From FEN-680 sp036845225 (GTDB lineage: Bacteria > Actinomycetota > Geothermincolia > Fen-727 > Anoxymicrobiaceae), in assembly GCA_036845225.1 (NCBI GenBank), contig DAIUEJ010000001.1, positions 1-64,000 on the forward strand: a stretch of 64,000 bases of DNA, given 5' to 3'. Both the position numbers and the translations under genes were made by a program. The notes beneath the pieces are model-generated. The model was not told the origin of the DNA and did no database searches. It saw only the letters and a program-made list of their open reading frames with translations. How positions within the stretch are numbered: the stretch's first letter is position 1; each line of letters begins with the position of its first letter. This document shows, in pieces, positions 38,127 through 46,389 of the stretch.

Positions 38127-39626
38127 CTACACCTTGAACCGCTGCACCATGTCCTTGAGCTCGCGCGCCATCTCAGAGAGCCTGCGGGCCGCCGCGGACA
38201 CGTCTCGCGCCGCGGAGCGCTGGTCCTGCGCAGCCGAAGCGATCTCCACAGCCTTGTCGGCGCCAACCTCGGCGAGGATCTCGCTGTCGGTGAGGAGCTG
38301 CTTGACCTCCTCGACCTGGGGCAGCGACTTCACGTCCGCGGGCATGCTCTCGTAATACTCGAGGACCTTGCGGATCTTCTGGGTCTGGGACTCCATGTTC
38401 TTTGCCAGCACCACCACGGACTCGACGATGTCCTCGGTGTTCGAGAACACGTCAGCGGTGCCCGCCGATTGCTCGTCGGCCAGGGACGACATCTGGTCTG
38501 CGGTGAAACCGGCTTCCTTCAAGGCGCTGCGCAAGTAGTCGCGCATGCGCAGGAACGCCGCGGCAAGCGTACCGATCTGGTCGCGCGTGCGGATGACGAC
38601 CTCCCCGGTGAGGTCTCCCGAACCGACCCGCTCGGCGTTGGTCACGAGCTCGTTGATCGGCCTTGTGATGCTGCGGCCCAGCAAGAAGGCGGCGATGATG
38701 CCGACGACAAGGAGCACCAGCGCGAGAAGCATCAGGGCGAACGCAACGTCGTTTGCGGGGGCGTACGCCTCGGCGGTCGGGACCGCCACCCCGACAGACC
38801 ACCCGAGCCCGGGGTGGGTGGTATCCTCCGGCTGTTGCACCGGGGTCCAGGTGACCAGGTATCCCTTGCCGGCGTACCTTACGGACTCCGAACCTCCGCG
38901 CCCGCTCGTGATGCTGGTGATCAGGCCCTCGAGCTCGCGCTTGTCGCGATCAGAGGGCTTTGCCGCCGGGGGAAAGATGTTGCCCGCGACCACGACGCCG
39001 GTTTCGCTGACCACGAAACCGTGGCCGGTCTTCTCGATCATGACGTTCTCGACCGCTCTGGTGATGTCGCTGATGTTTGTGAAAGCGACCACGTAGCCGA
39101 AGATCTGGTCCTTGCTGTCACGCACCGGAGCGGATACTGCCAGCACGGGGGACTCGAAGAAAGCGCCCGTGAGCTCCTCCCGGTTGTAGATGTACGTGTA
39201 AGAAACTCCCCCGGACTGCGCGTTGTCGAACCAGCCAGTGCCGGTGGCGTTGGCGATCGTGGACAGCTTGCCCGTGCCCGCGACCACGTTGCCGTTGGTG
39301 TCCACGAACACCGCTTCCTGCCCGATCGGCCACTCGTTGTTGAACAGGTCGAGAGTCGCGAGCCTGGCGGCCGGCGGCGTCGCGGTGTCACGCACCTCCG
39401 GCAGGCTGGCGAGCAGAGCCATTCGGGTGCTCCTGCGGTCGAGTCCGACCTCGACTATGTTGCTGGTGAGGCGCGCCGCATCGCTCATGGAGCTCTCGGT
39501 GTTGTCGCGGATGATGTGGGTGATGAGCGTGTAGCTGATGACCAGGGCGGCGCCCGTCGCGACCACGATGAACACGAGGAGGATGGCCGTGAGCTTGATC
39601 CGGAGGTCCTTCTCGAAGAATCTCAA
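38127..39626 (-). CDS. dCache-HAMP membrane sensor lacking a chemoreceptor signalling tip
   Basis: About 499 residues. TM1 is near residues 12-35. A large extracytoplasmic double-Cache sensor domain (about 40-285) follows, with QEAVFVDTNGNVVAGTG and FVVSETGVVVAGNIF, then TM2 near residues 290-315, a HAMP domain (SITRPINELVTNAERVGSGDL), and a helical, probably coiled-coil region to the end (ARRLSEMARELKDMVQRFKV). The invariant CheA/CheW-contacting tip present in both receptors of this window is absent, and there is no kinase, GGDEF or phosphatase domain. The start is TTG at 39626, with AAAGGGA five bases before it; a longer reading to 39668 lacks such a site. The output partner is unknown. Confidence 0.88.
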   Translation of the reverse strand: MRFFEKDLRIKLTAILLVFIVVATGAALVISYTLITHIIRDNTESSMSDAARLTSNIVEVGLDRRSTRMALLASLPEVRDTATPPAARLATLDLFNNEWPIGQEAVFVDTNGNVVAGTGKLSTIANATGTGWFDNAQSGGVSYTYIYNREELTGAFFESPVLAVSAPVRDSKDQIFGYVVAFTNISDITRAVENVMIEKTGHGFVVSETGVVVAGNIFPPAAKPSDRDKRELEGLITSITSGRGGSESVRYAGKGYLVTWTPVQQPEDTTHPGLGWSVGVAVPTAEAYAPANDVAFALMLLALVLLVVGIIAAFLLGRSITRPINELVTNAERVGSGDLTGEVVIRTRDQIGTLAAAFLRMRDYLRSALKEAGFTADQMSSLADEQSAGTADVFSNTEDIVESVVVLAKNMESQTQKIRKVLEYYESMPADVKSLPQVEEVKQLLTDSEILAEVGADKAVEIASAAQDQRSAARDVSAAARRLSEMARELKDMVQRFKV

Positions 39627-39746
39627 GCTGGTCCCTTTCAACCGGTTTCGTTGCCGTCGAACCCCCACGCCTGTGGCACGGCTGGGTAGAAATCATGATA
39701 TACCAGGCCAGAACAGCCTTCAAACGCGCCCTCGCCGCCGGGGCGC

Positions 39747-40838
39747 TTATTCTTCGCCGCAGGCCTTGACGCCCGAGAAGTACTTGTCGGTGGCGCCCGC
39801 AATCGCGCCGGCCACCCGGTCAAGGAAATCCGCCTTCTTGAGCAAGGCTTCCTCTCCGGGGTTCGTGATGAACGCAGGCTCAACGATGACGACGGGCATC
39901 CGCGTCTCGCGCAGCAACCGGTATGCCCGGCCGTGGGCGCGACAGTCGAGGAGTCCGCACCCGTCGACCAGGGCGTCCTGCACGTGGTTCGCCAGCCGGT
40001 ATCCGTAAGGCGAGCGGTAGTGTCCGCTCGAGAAGTAGTAACAGGAGGCTCCGCGGGCGACCGGGGCGACGGACGAGTTCAGGTGGATCGAGACCATGAG
40101 CTCGACAGACTGCTTGTGAGCGAACGCCGCGCGCACGTCGACGTCCAGGGACTCCGCGTGCCGCCTCGAGTAGAAGACCGTCGCTGATGAATCGACCAGG
40201 AGGGCGCCAAGCCTCTCGACTATTGATTCAGCCACTTCGCTCTCGCGCAGGCCGGTAGGGCCGACCGCGCCCGGGTCGGGTGGATAGCCGTGGCCGGGGT
40301 CGAGCATGACGCGCCTGCCGGCGATGCCGCCGGTCGGGAGGCCCCTCTCGGACTCGCGGACGGAAGCGACGCTCGTGGGCTTTGTGACTCTCGAGAGTCT
40401 CAGCAGCGCGTCGACGGTCCGGGTGCCCACGATTCCGTCAGCGATCAGCCCGCTGTTGCGCTGGAACTGTTCCACGGCCAGGGCGGTGTCGTGGTCGAGG
40501 ACGCCATCCTCTTTGCCGCTGTAGAAGCCGAGGGAGTTCAAGCGCCGTTTGAGGTCGGTGACGTCGTCGCCCCTCAACTGAGGCTCTCGAAGGTAGAGGA
40601 ACCGGCTTCCCAGCGTGCGGCTCGCGTCGACCAGGGCGGGCCAGGTGTCCGGGCCCACGATGCCGTCGGCGTGCAGGCCTTTGCTCTGCTGAAACCCCCG
40701 CACCGCGCGGTCTGTCTCGTCGCCGAAGTAGCCGTCAGCGAGCTCCTCGCCGCCAACGGCGAGAAACCCGGCGGAAACCAGGCGGGCCTGTATGTCCCTG
40801 ACCTCCCGGCCGGAGGAGCCTTTTCTGAAAAGTCTCAC
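39747..40838 (-). CDS. CwlM-like N-acetylmuramoyl-L-alanine amidase with two PG-binding domains
   Basis: About 363 residues with no signal peptide from the GTG at 40838 (GGAGGG just upstream). There are two peptidoglycan-binding_1 repeats (about 5-75 and 85-155; DGIVGPDTWPALVD, ADGIVGTRTVDALL). An Amidase_3 domain then keeps all four zinc and catalytic residues: His in LDPGHGYPPDPGAVG, Glu in LRESEVAESI, His in SIHLNSSV, and Glu in VIVEPAFITNP. The arrangement, the absent signal peptide and the stretch DCRAHGRAYRLLRETRMP resemble mycobacterial CwlM, encoded next to parB near the origin, which regulates MurA and has lost its zinc ligands. This copy could still be an enzyme. Confidence 0.88.
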   Translation of the reverse strand: MRLFRKGSSGREVRDIQARLVSAGFLAVGGEELADGYFGDETDRAVRGFQQSKGLHADGIVGPDTWPALVDASRTLGSRFLYLREPQLRGDDVTDLKRRLNSLGFYSGKEDGVLDHDTALAVEQFQRNSGLIADGIVGTRTVDALLRLSRVTKPTSVASVRESERGLPTGGIAGRRVMLDPGHGYPPDPGAVGPTGLRESEVAESIVERLGALLVDSSATVFYSRRHAESLDVDVRAAFAHKQSVELMVSIHLNSSVAPVARGASCYYFSSGHYRSPYGYRLANHVQDALVDGCGLLDCRAHGRAYRLLRETRMPVVIVEPAFITNPGEEALLKKADFLDRVAGAIAGATDKYFSGVKACGEE

Positions 40839-41067
40839 ACGCCCTCCAACTGCTCTGGGCGCCTTCAACCGCGCCACGGGGCCAGGCCCCACCGGCGCAG
40901 CACATCGATAACGGAACGCGCCGGCGCGGGCTGGTTTGGGCCATCCCGGAGGCCGGCAGAACACTATTATATCCCAGCCGTCCGATCGCGTCGGGAATCC
41001 CGCTTTTCGGACCCGTTTCCGGGCGCCGGCAGCGGCCGACGTCGTAGCGCCTGTGGGCGCTTTCGCC

Positions 41068-41073
41068 TATACT
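41068..41073 (+). promoter_or_regulatory. -10 element of the SRP RNA promoter
   Basis: TATACT seven bases before the first paired base of the SRP RNA. The -35 is not obvious. The rest of the gap from 40839 to here shows no gene. Confidence 0.4.
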
Positions 41074-41080
41074 TACGTTT

Positions 41081-41352
41081 GACTGTGCTAGGTGGGGAGC
41101 TAGCGGTGCCCTGTAACCCGCAAACCGCTAAAGCGGGGCCGAATTCCCACCGGAGGTTCTTTGGGACCGGTTGTTACTGCTACGGTAAGCGGTGTTGAAG
41201 GCTGGGTCCCACGCAACGAAAATTTGTGAACCCCGTCAGGTCCGGGAGGAAGCAGCGGTAAGCAAAAACTTTCGTGTGCCGTGGAGCAACCTGGTTGGAG
41301 CTGGCTGCCGGAGCAGGGCCCGTTTCCTGGGGTCGATGGTGGGTGCACAGTC
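41081..41352 (+). ncRNA. ffs: Signal recognition particle RNA, large bacterial type
   Basis: The RNA scaffold of the SRP, which targets nascent membrane proteins. The 5' end GACTGTGC (41081-41088) pairs with GCACAGTC (41345-41352). The Alu-domain signature GGTGCCCTGTAACCCGC lies near the 5' end. The Ffh-binding hairpin of helix 8 reads CAGGTCCGGGAGGAAGCAGC, with a GGAG-type tetraloop and the asymmetric loop. The length of about 272 bases shows it is the long form with an Alu domain, not 4.5S RNA. dnaX starts 45 bases later, as is common. Confidence 0.95.
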
Positions 41353-41397
41353 ACTTTAATGTGATGACACGCAATACAACGGGGAAGTCTTAAGCCC

Positions 41398-43314
41398 ATG
41401 GAACACATCTCTCTGTATCGCAAGTGGAGGCCCCAGACTTTCACCGAGGTCGTAGGGCAGGGACGCGTGACCAACACCCTGGCGAACGCCCTTTCCAGCG
41501 GGCGACTCGTGCATGCCTACCTGTTCTCAGGGCCGCGAGGCACCGGCAAGACCAGCACTGCCAGGATACTCGCCAAGGCGATCAACTGCGTGGAGGGGCC
41601 GACGGCGACGCCCTGCGGGGTCTGCGAAGCCTGCGTGTCCATTTCCGAGGGGACCGCCATGGACGTCATCGAGATCGACGCCGCCAGCAACCGGAAGATT
41701 GACGAGATACGCGACCTGCTCGACAAGATACCGTACACGCCCACCTCGCTGCGGACGAAGGTATATATTGTCGACGAAGTACACCAGCTGACCCCGGAGG
41801 CTTCGAGCGCGCTCTTGAAGACCCTCGAGGAGCCTCCCAGCCACGTCGTGTTCGTCCTTGCGACCACGGAGCCCCACAAGCTTCTGCCGACGATTGTCTC
41901 GAGGTGCCAGAAGTTCGATTTCAGCCTGGTCTCCGCGCAGGACATGGAACACCTGCTCGAGCACATCGCGTCCCGCGAAGAGATAGACATAGACGCTGAC
42001 GCCCTGGGCATGATCGCCGAGCACGCGCACGGTTCTGTCCGCGACGCGATCGGGGTCATCGACCAGATCTCCAACCTCACGGGCGAGCGGGTGACGCAGG
42101 AGCAGCTCGCGGAGATGCTGGGCGAAGTCGAGGCGAGCCTCGTCTTCGAGATGGTCGACATGATCGCGAACCGAGACACTCCCGGCACGCTGACCCTGGT
42201 CGGGGCGCTTGTCGAGGACGGGAAAGACCCGCGCCGTTTTGTCGAGGCGCTCATCGGGCACCTGCGCTCGCTCTTCCTGGTCCAGAACGCGGCCAATCCG
42301 GCCGAGATAGTGGAAGCGACCGAAGAGCACTTCGAGCGGCTGACCGAGCAGGCTAAGGGGCTGCGAAGGCACGAGGTCCTGCGCCTGATGGAGAGGCTGG
42401 GCGACGCGCACCGCGAGATGAGGTGGAGCGAGAACCCCAGGCTCGTGCTCGAGTGCGCCCTCGTTAAGATCACAAGCCTTGATGCGGACGCGACGCTGGA
42501 GGGCCTGACCTTCCGGATAGATGAGCTCGAGCGGCGGATCGAGGCGCTCCTTGCGGGCGGCGGCGTGATACCGAAGCGCGACGAGCCCCCGGTAGAACGC
42601 GGAGCGGCGCCCAGCGCGCCCAAACCGCCAGCTAGAGAGAGGCCGTCGGTGAAGCCGGCCGTCTCGGAGAAGCCGGGCGCGGAGGAGGCTCGTGCCGCCA
42701 CGGAGGCGGGAACAGCACAGAGTGCCCCCGCGCGGCCGGTCGCCGGCGACGTGTCACCGGCCGACAGGGAGAAGGCCCGAAGGGCATGGATGGCAGTGCT
42801 TGCCGAGCTCAAGAACACGGGCCAGATGAAGCTGTACACGCTGCTCGCCAAGGCGAGGGTCGTTTCCTCAGGTGGAGGAGATCTGGTGCTCGGGTTCGGA
42901 GCGGATTCGGCGTTCCAGATGGAAGCCCTGAAGGATTCGGGAGACCTCGTCAAGGTCGAGGAGATATGGCAGCGTTTTGTCGGAGAGTCCGTTAAGGTCC
43001 AGTTGACAAGCACCACCAGGCCGGCACGTGCGGCGAGCGATTCACTGCCGGGCCTGGAGGCACAGCCACCAGCGCCGAAGGTTCCGGGCGGGGAGCCTGC
43101 GGCGGCGGAGGAGCCTCTCGAGAGCACAGCCCCGAGCAAGCGGGAAGATGCCGGCGTGCCCGGTGGGGCGGAAGAGGCGTCAACCGACGACGCCGTAGAC
43201 CGCGGGCCGGAAACTAGCGACGATGAGGGCGCGAAGAGCTCGTCGGAGATCGCGCAGATGCTCAAAGAGAGTTTCGACGGGGAGATCATCCAGCAGAAGG
43301 AAGGGAAGAAATAG
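41398..43314 (+). CDS. dnaX: DNA polymerase III subunit gamma/tau
   Basis: The clamp-loader ATPase. It starts MEHISLYRKWRPQTFTEVVGQ. Walker A is GPRGTGKTSTARILAK. A four-Cys zinc module (CVEGPTATPCGVCEAC), Walker B VYIVDEVHQL, and the sensor region LATTEPHKLLPTIVSRCQ follow. Beyond residue 400 a Pro/Ala-rich linker leads to a C-terminal domain (MKLYTLLAKARVV) and an acidic tail. At 638 residues it is tau-length; I saw no clear slippery site for a gamma frameshift. It is followed with no gap by ebfC. Confidence 0.96.
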   Translation: MEHISLYRKWRPQTFTEVVGQGRVTNTLANALSSGRLVHAYLFSGPRGTGKTSTARILAKAINCVEGPTATPCGVCEACVSISEGTAMDVIEIDAASNRKIDEIRDLLDKIPYTPTSLRTKVYIVDEVHQLTPEASSALLKTLEEPPSHVVFVLATTEPHKLLPTIVSRCQKFDFSLVSAQDMEHLLEHIASREEIDIDADALGMIAEHAHGSVRDAIGVIDQISNLTGERVTQEQLAEMLGEVEASLVFEMVDMIANRDTPGTLTLVGALVEDGKDPRRFVEALIGHLRSLFLVQNAANPAEIVEATEEHFERLTEQAKGLRRHEVLRLMERLGDAHREMRWSENPRLVLECALVKITSLDADATLEGLTFRIDELERRIEALLAGGGVIPKRDEPPVERGAAPSAPKPPARERPSVKPAVSEKPGAEEARAATEAGTAQSAPARPVAGDVSPADREKARRAWMAVLAELKNTGQMKLYTLLAKARVVSSGGGDLVLGFGADSAFQMEALKDSGDLVKVEEIWQRFVGESVKVQLTSTTRPARAASDSLPGLEAQPPAPKVPGGEPAAAEEPLESTAPSKREDAGVPGGAEEASTDDAVDRGPETSDDEGAKSSSEIAQMLKESFDGEIIQQKEGKK

Positions 43315-43674
43315 ATGTCCAAGGGCAAGTACTATCCCAAGCCCAAGGGGCAGAAAGCGGCGGCCCCCGGGGACATGATGAAGCAACTGCAACAGGTCCA
43401 GCGGCAGATGGAAGAGGCACAGGAGGCGCTGGCGGACGAGACAGTCGAGCACACTGCGGGCGGTGGCATGGTCAAGGTGGTAGCCGACGGGCACCAGAAC
43501 ATCCACAGCATCACGATCGACCCGCAGGTCCTCGACCCCGAGGACGTGGGAATGCTGGAGGACCTGATACTCGTGGCAGTAAACGGCGCCCTTGAGGCCT
43601 CGAAGGAGATGGCTTCGCAGAGGATGGACGGGATAACCGGAGGCCTGGGCGGCTTGGGCCTTCCCGGGCTCTAA
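43315..43674 (+). CDS. ebfC: Nucleoid-associated protein YbaB/EbfC
   Basis: A small dimeric DNA-binding protein of 119 residues. A basic N-terminus is followed by MMKQLQQVQRQMEEAQEAL, the TAGGGMVKVVADGHQNIHSI strand region, and VLDPEDVGMLEDLILVAVN. The C-terminus is Gly/Leu-rich (GGLGGLGLPGL). It starts directly after the dnaX stop, in the conserved dnaX-ebfC-recR order. Confidence 0.95.
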   Translation: MSKGKYYPKPKGQKAAAPGDMMKQLQQVQRQMEEAQEALADETVEHTAGGGMVKVVADGHQNIHSITIDPQVLDPEDVGMLEDLILVAVNGALEASKEMASQRMDGITGGLGGLGLPGL

Positions 43675-43697
43675 GAGCAAGCGGAGAGCGTCAAAGC

Positions 43698-44297
43698 ATG
43701 GCATATTTCGCGGCCCCCCTCGAGAACCTCGTCGAACAGCTCTGCAGCCTGCCGGGCATCGGCCCGAAGTCGGCGCAGAGGATAGCGTTCTTTTTACTGT
43801 CCATTCCGAGGCAGGACGCCGTGGAGATCGCGAGGGCCATTGTCGAGGTCAAAGACAAAATCAAGTTCTGCTCCATCTGCTTCAATATCTCGGAAGGCGA
43901 AAGCTGCTCCATCTGCTCGGACCCGCGAAGGGATGAGACGGTGCTGTGTGTGGTCGAGGAGCCCAGGGACGTCATCGCGATAGAGCGGAGCGGGCGGTTC
44001 CGCGGGCGCTACCACGTGCTCGGCGGGGCGATCTCACCGATCGATGGGGTGGGCCCTGAGGAGCTGAGGTTCCGCGAGCTCGTCGGCCGGTTGCGCGACG
44101 GAAACGTAACGGAGCTCATCGCCGCCACCAACCCGAACGCCGAAGGAGAAGCCACTGCCCTGTATATGGCGCAGCTCGTTCGACCTCTCGGGGTAAGGGT
44201 GACGAGGATCGCACAGGGGCTGCCGGTGGGCGGAGATCTCGAGTATGCCGACGAGGTCACCCTGGGCCGAGCGCTCGACGGCCGCACCGACCTCTGA
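43698..44297 (+). CDS. recR: Recombination protein RecR
   Basis: A partner of RecF and RecO in gap repair. A helix-hairpin-helix (LCSLPGIGPKSAQRIAFFLL), a four-Cys zinc finger (CSICFNISEGESCSIC), and a TOPRIM domain with VVEEPRDVIAIE and GGAISPIDGVGPE follow, then a C-terminal EYADEVTLGRAL. Length 199 is typical. The stop codon lies three bases before the left inverted repeat of a RAYT element. Confidence 0.97.
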   Translation: MAYFAAPLENLVEQLCSLPGIGPKSAQRIAFFLLSIPRQDAVEIARAIVEVKDKIKFCSICFNISEGESCSICSDPRRDETVLCVVEEPRDVIAIERSGRFRGRYHVLGGAISPIDGVGPEELRFRELVGRLRDGNVTELIAATNPNAEGEATALYMAQLVRPLGVRVTRIAQGLPVGGDLEYADEVTLGRALDGRTDL

Positions 44298-44300
44298 ACC

Positions 44301-45181
44301 ACGTCGGTCATTTTCCACTTTTCTTTACACTTTTTGGCGCACAGATCATTGAGATGTGCTTGTATTGCTGTTAGCATTGGGACATGCGGCGCTACAGAGA
44401 AACTGCACCTGAGACTATTTTTCACATCACTTCCCGGGGGAATGGGCAGCGGACGATATTCTTCGACGACCAGGACCGCCTCTATTTCACGTACCTGCTC
44501 GGTCGGGTGACCCGTGAAATGGACTGGCTCTGTCACGCCTACAGTCTGATGGATAACCATTACCACCTCCTCCTCGGAATACACGAGCTTAATCTCTCCT
44601 CCGGGATGCAACTTATCAATGGCCAGTACGCGAGGACGTTCAATGCTCGTCACGGAAAGAGCGGACACCTTTTCCAGGACAGGTTTGACTCGAATGTCGT
44701 AGACAGCGACGCATATTTCATGATCGCCGCCGGCTACATAGTGCTGAACCCGGTTAAAGCGGACATCGTGAGACATCCAGCCTCCTGGCCGTGGAGCAGC
44801 TATGCGCAGACAGCAGATGGCATCGCCGTCGCCGAATTTGTAACTGCCGAGGTTCTCTTATCGCTATTTTCGGACGAGATCGACAGTGCAAGAGCCGAGT
44901 ACAAAGAGTTCGTGGGCGCCTGGCTCCAAATCATGCTCGAAGAGAAACACCTGAAAGCCGCATCTGAAAAGAGCGCAGTCATGCCCGAGAGGCCAGAACT
45001 GGAGGACATCTTCAGGGCGACGAACAGGCATCGCAACGAGTTGGTCGGCACAGCTTATTTCGAACATGGGTATAAGTTGCGCGAGATTGCGGACTTCCTG
45101 AGGCTTTCAACTTCTGGGGTCGCCAGGATAGTGAATTCCTTGAAGAAAAAAGTGTAAAGAAAAGTGGAAAATGACCGACGT
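44301..45181 (+). mobile_element. RAYT element 1 flanked by perfect 35-bp inverted repeats
   Basis: An 881-bp unit bounded by perfect inverted repeats at 44301-44335 and 45147-45181 (outer end ACGTCGGTCATTTTCCAC). It carries one IS200-like transposase gene whose last codons lie in the right repeat. The left repeat begins three bases after recR, and the right repeat ends on the first base of the convergent ABC permease stop codon. No target duplication is visible. Confidence 0.85.
44384..45157 (+). CDS. REP-associated tyrosine transposase (RAYT, Y1_Tnp)
   Basis: A 257-residue HUH single-strand transposase related to IS200/IS605 TnpA. The N-terminus reads FHITSRGNGQRTIFF. The HUH pair is in LMDNHYHLLLGI, and the catalytic Tyr is probably the one in NGQYARTFNARHGKSGHLF. 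The AGYIVLNPVKADIV segment is typical of RAYTs. The C-terminus adds a helix-turn-helix-like region (YKLREIADFLRLSTSGVARI). The stop codon lies inside the right inverted repeat, so the last residues (KKKV) are encoded by it. RAYTs act on REP palindromes and are usually single copy and vertically kept. Confidence 0.93.
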   Translation: MRRYRETAPETIFHITSRGNGQRTIFFDDQDRLYFTYLLGRVTREMDWLCHAYSLMDNHYHLLLGIHELNLSSGMQLINGQYARTFNARHGKSGHLFQDRFDSNVVDSDAYFMIAAGYIVLNPVKADIVRHPASWPWSSYAQTADGIAVAEFVTAEVLLSLFSDEIDSARAEYKEFVGAWLQIMLEEKHLKAASEKSAVMPERPELEDIFRATNRHRNELVGTAYFEHGYKLREIADFLRLSTSGVARIVNSLKKKV

Positions 45182-46389
45182 CATTCGTATCTTAGGGATT
45201 CAATCGGGTCCAGGCGCGATGCCTTGCGCGCAGGGTAGACGCCGAAGAAGATTCCCACCAGCATCGAGAACACGAACGCCATCAACACGATCCATATCGT
45301 GACCTGCGCCCTCAGGTGGAACATCCAGTGATAGATCACCGACCCGAAGATGGCAAGCATCACCCCGATGAAACCTCCCAGCAGGCTGAGGGTCACGGCC
45401 TCGACCAGGAACTGCAGCATGATGTCCCTCGTCTTCGCGCCCACCGCCTTGCGGATGCCGATCTCGCGGGTCCGCTCAGTGACCGAGACCAGCATGATGT
45501 TCATGATCCCGATTCCACCCACCAGCAGCGATATCCCCGCGAGCCCTCCCAGCAGGTATGTCAGGATCTTGGTGATGTTCTGGGCGAACCCCAGGATGTC
45601 GCTCTGGGTTATCACTGAATACTCATCCGCGGAGAGCGTCTTGCCCAGCATGTTCTTGATTCTGCTCGCTTCCTGCAGCACCGTGTCGGTCGACTCCGCC
45701 TTTACCACGATGTTGTTCGGGTTCGAGCTCCCGAACAGCCGTATCGCAGTGGTGATCGGGACCCAGGTGAACGCGTCCTGGTCGAACACCAGGGTCTTGC
45801 CCCGCGTCTCCTGGATGCCGATCACCTTGAGCTTTCTGCCCTTGATGTCGATGTACTGGCCCACCGGGTCCTGACCTCCGAAGAGATCATTCGCCACGGT
45901 CTTGCCGATGACGGCCACGAGCCTGCCGGACTCCTCTTCGGCTTTCGAGAAGTACCTTCCCTCAGTGGTGGTGATGTCCCTGATATCGAACTCGTTGGCC
46001 GCGGTGCCCATGATCATCCCGAAGAAGCGCTTGGTGGGACCCTTGATGTAGAGCGAGCGCTGCACCTCTCCGCTCACCATGTCGGGGTTGCCCACGGCCT
46101 TGCCAATATCTTCGATCGTCTTGAGGGTGAACTTGTTGGTGGCGAATTGAGGCGCTCCCTGCTGCATGATGCTGCCGCCGAGCTCCATCTTGAACGGGAC
46201 CACGATGATGAGGTTGGACCCGAGCCCCTGGATGCTGGAGGTGATCTCCGCGCGTGCGCCGGAGCCGAGCGACACCAGCAGGATCACCGAGCCGACGCCG
46301 ATGATGACACCCAGCATGGTCAACAGGGACCTCATCTTGTTGGCCTTGAGCGCTGTCAGTGCCGTCAGTATGCTCTCGAAGATCTTCAC
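45181..46389 (-). CDS. ABC transporter permease, MacB/FtsX type
   Basis: A 402-residue permease with TM1 near residues 20-42, a large extracytoplasmic MacB_PCD domain (about 45-245), and three C-terminal TMs in the FtsX-like domain (around 280-300, 330-355, 370-390) with RTREIGIRKAVGAKTRDIMLQF. It forms an export or mechanotransmission complex with the ATPase just upstream, overlapping by four bases. The stop codon touches the right repeat of RAYT element 1. Substrate unknown. Confidence 0.94.
   Translation of the reverse strand: MKIFESILTALTALKANKMRSLLTMLGVIIGVGSVILLVSLGSGARAEITSSIQGLGSNLIIVVPFKMELGGSIMQQGAPQFATNKFTLKTIEDIGKAVGNPDMVSGEVQRSLYIKGPTKRFFGMIMGTAANEFDIRDITTTEGRYFSKAEEESGRLVAVIGKTVANDLFGGQDPVGQYIDIKGRKLKVIGIQETRGKTLVFDQDAFTWVPITTAIRLFGSSNPNNIVVKAESTDTVLQEASRIKNMLGKTLSADEYSVITQSDILGFAQNITKILTYLLGGLAGISLLVGGIGIMNIMLVSVTERTREIGIRKAVGAKTRDIMLQFLVEAVTLSLLGGFIGVMLAIFGSVIYHWMFHLRAQVTIWIVLMAFVFSMLVGIFFGVYPARKASRLDPIESLRYE

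Noticed and set aside
41398..43314. Programmed frameshift producing a gamma subunit of DnaX
   Set aside because: I found no A-rich slippery heptamer with a following hairpin in the relevant part of the gene.
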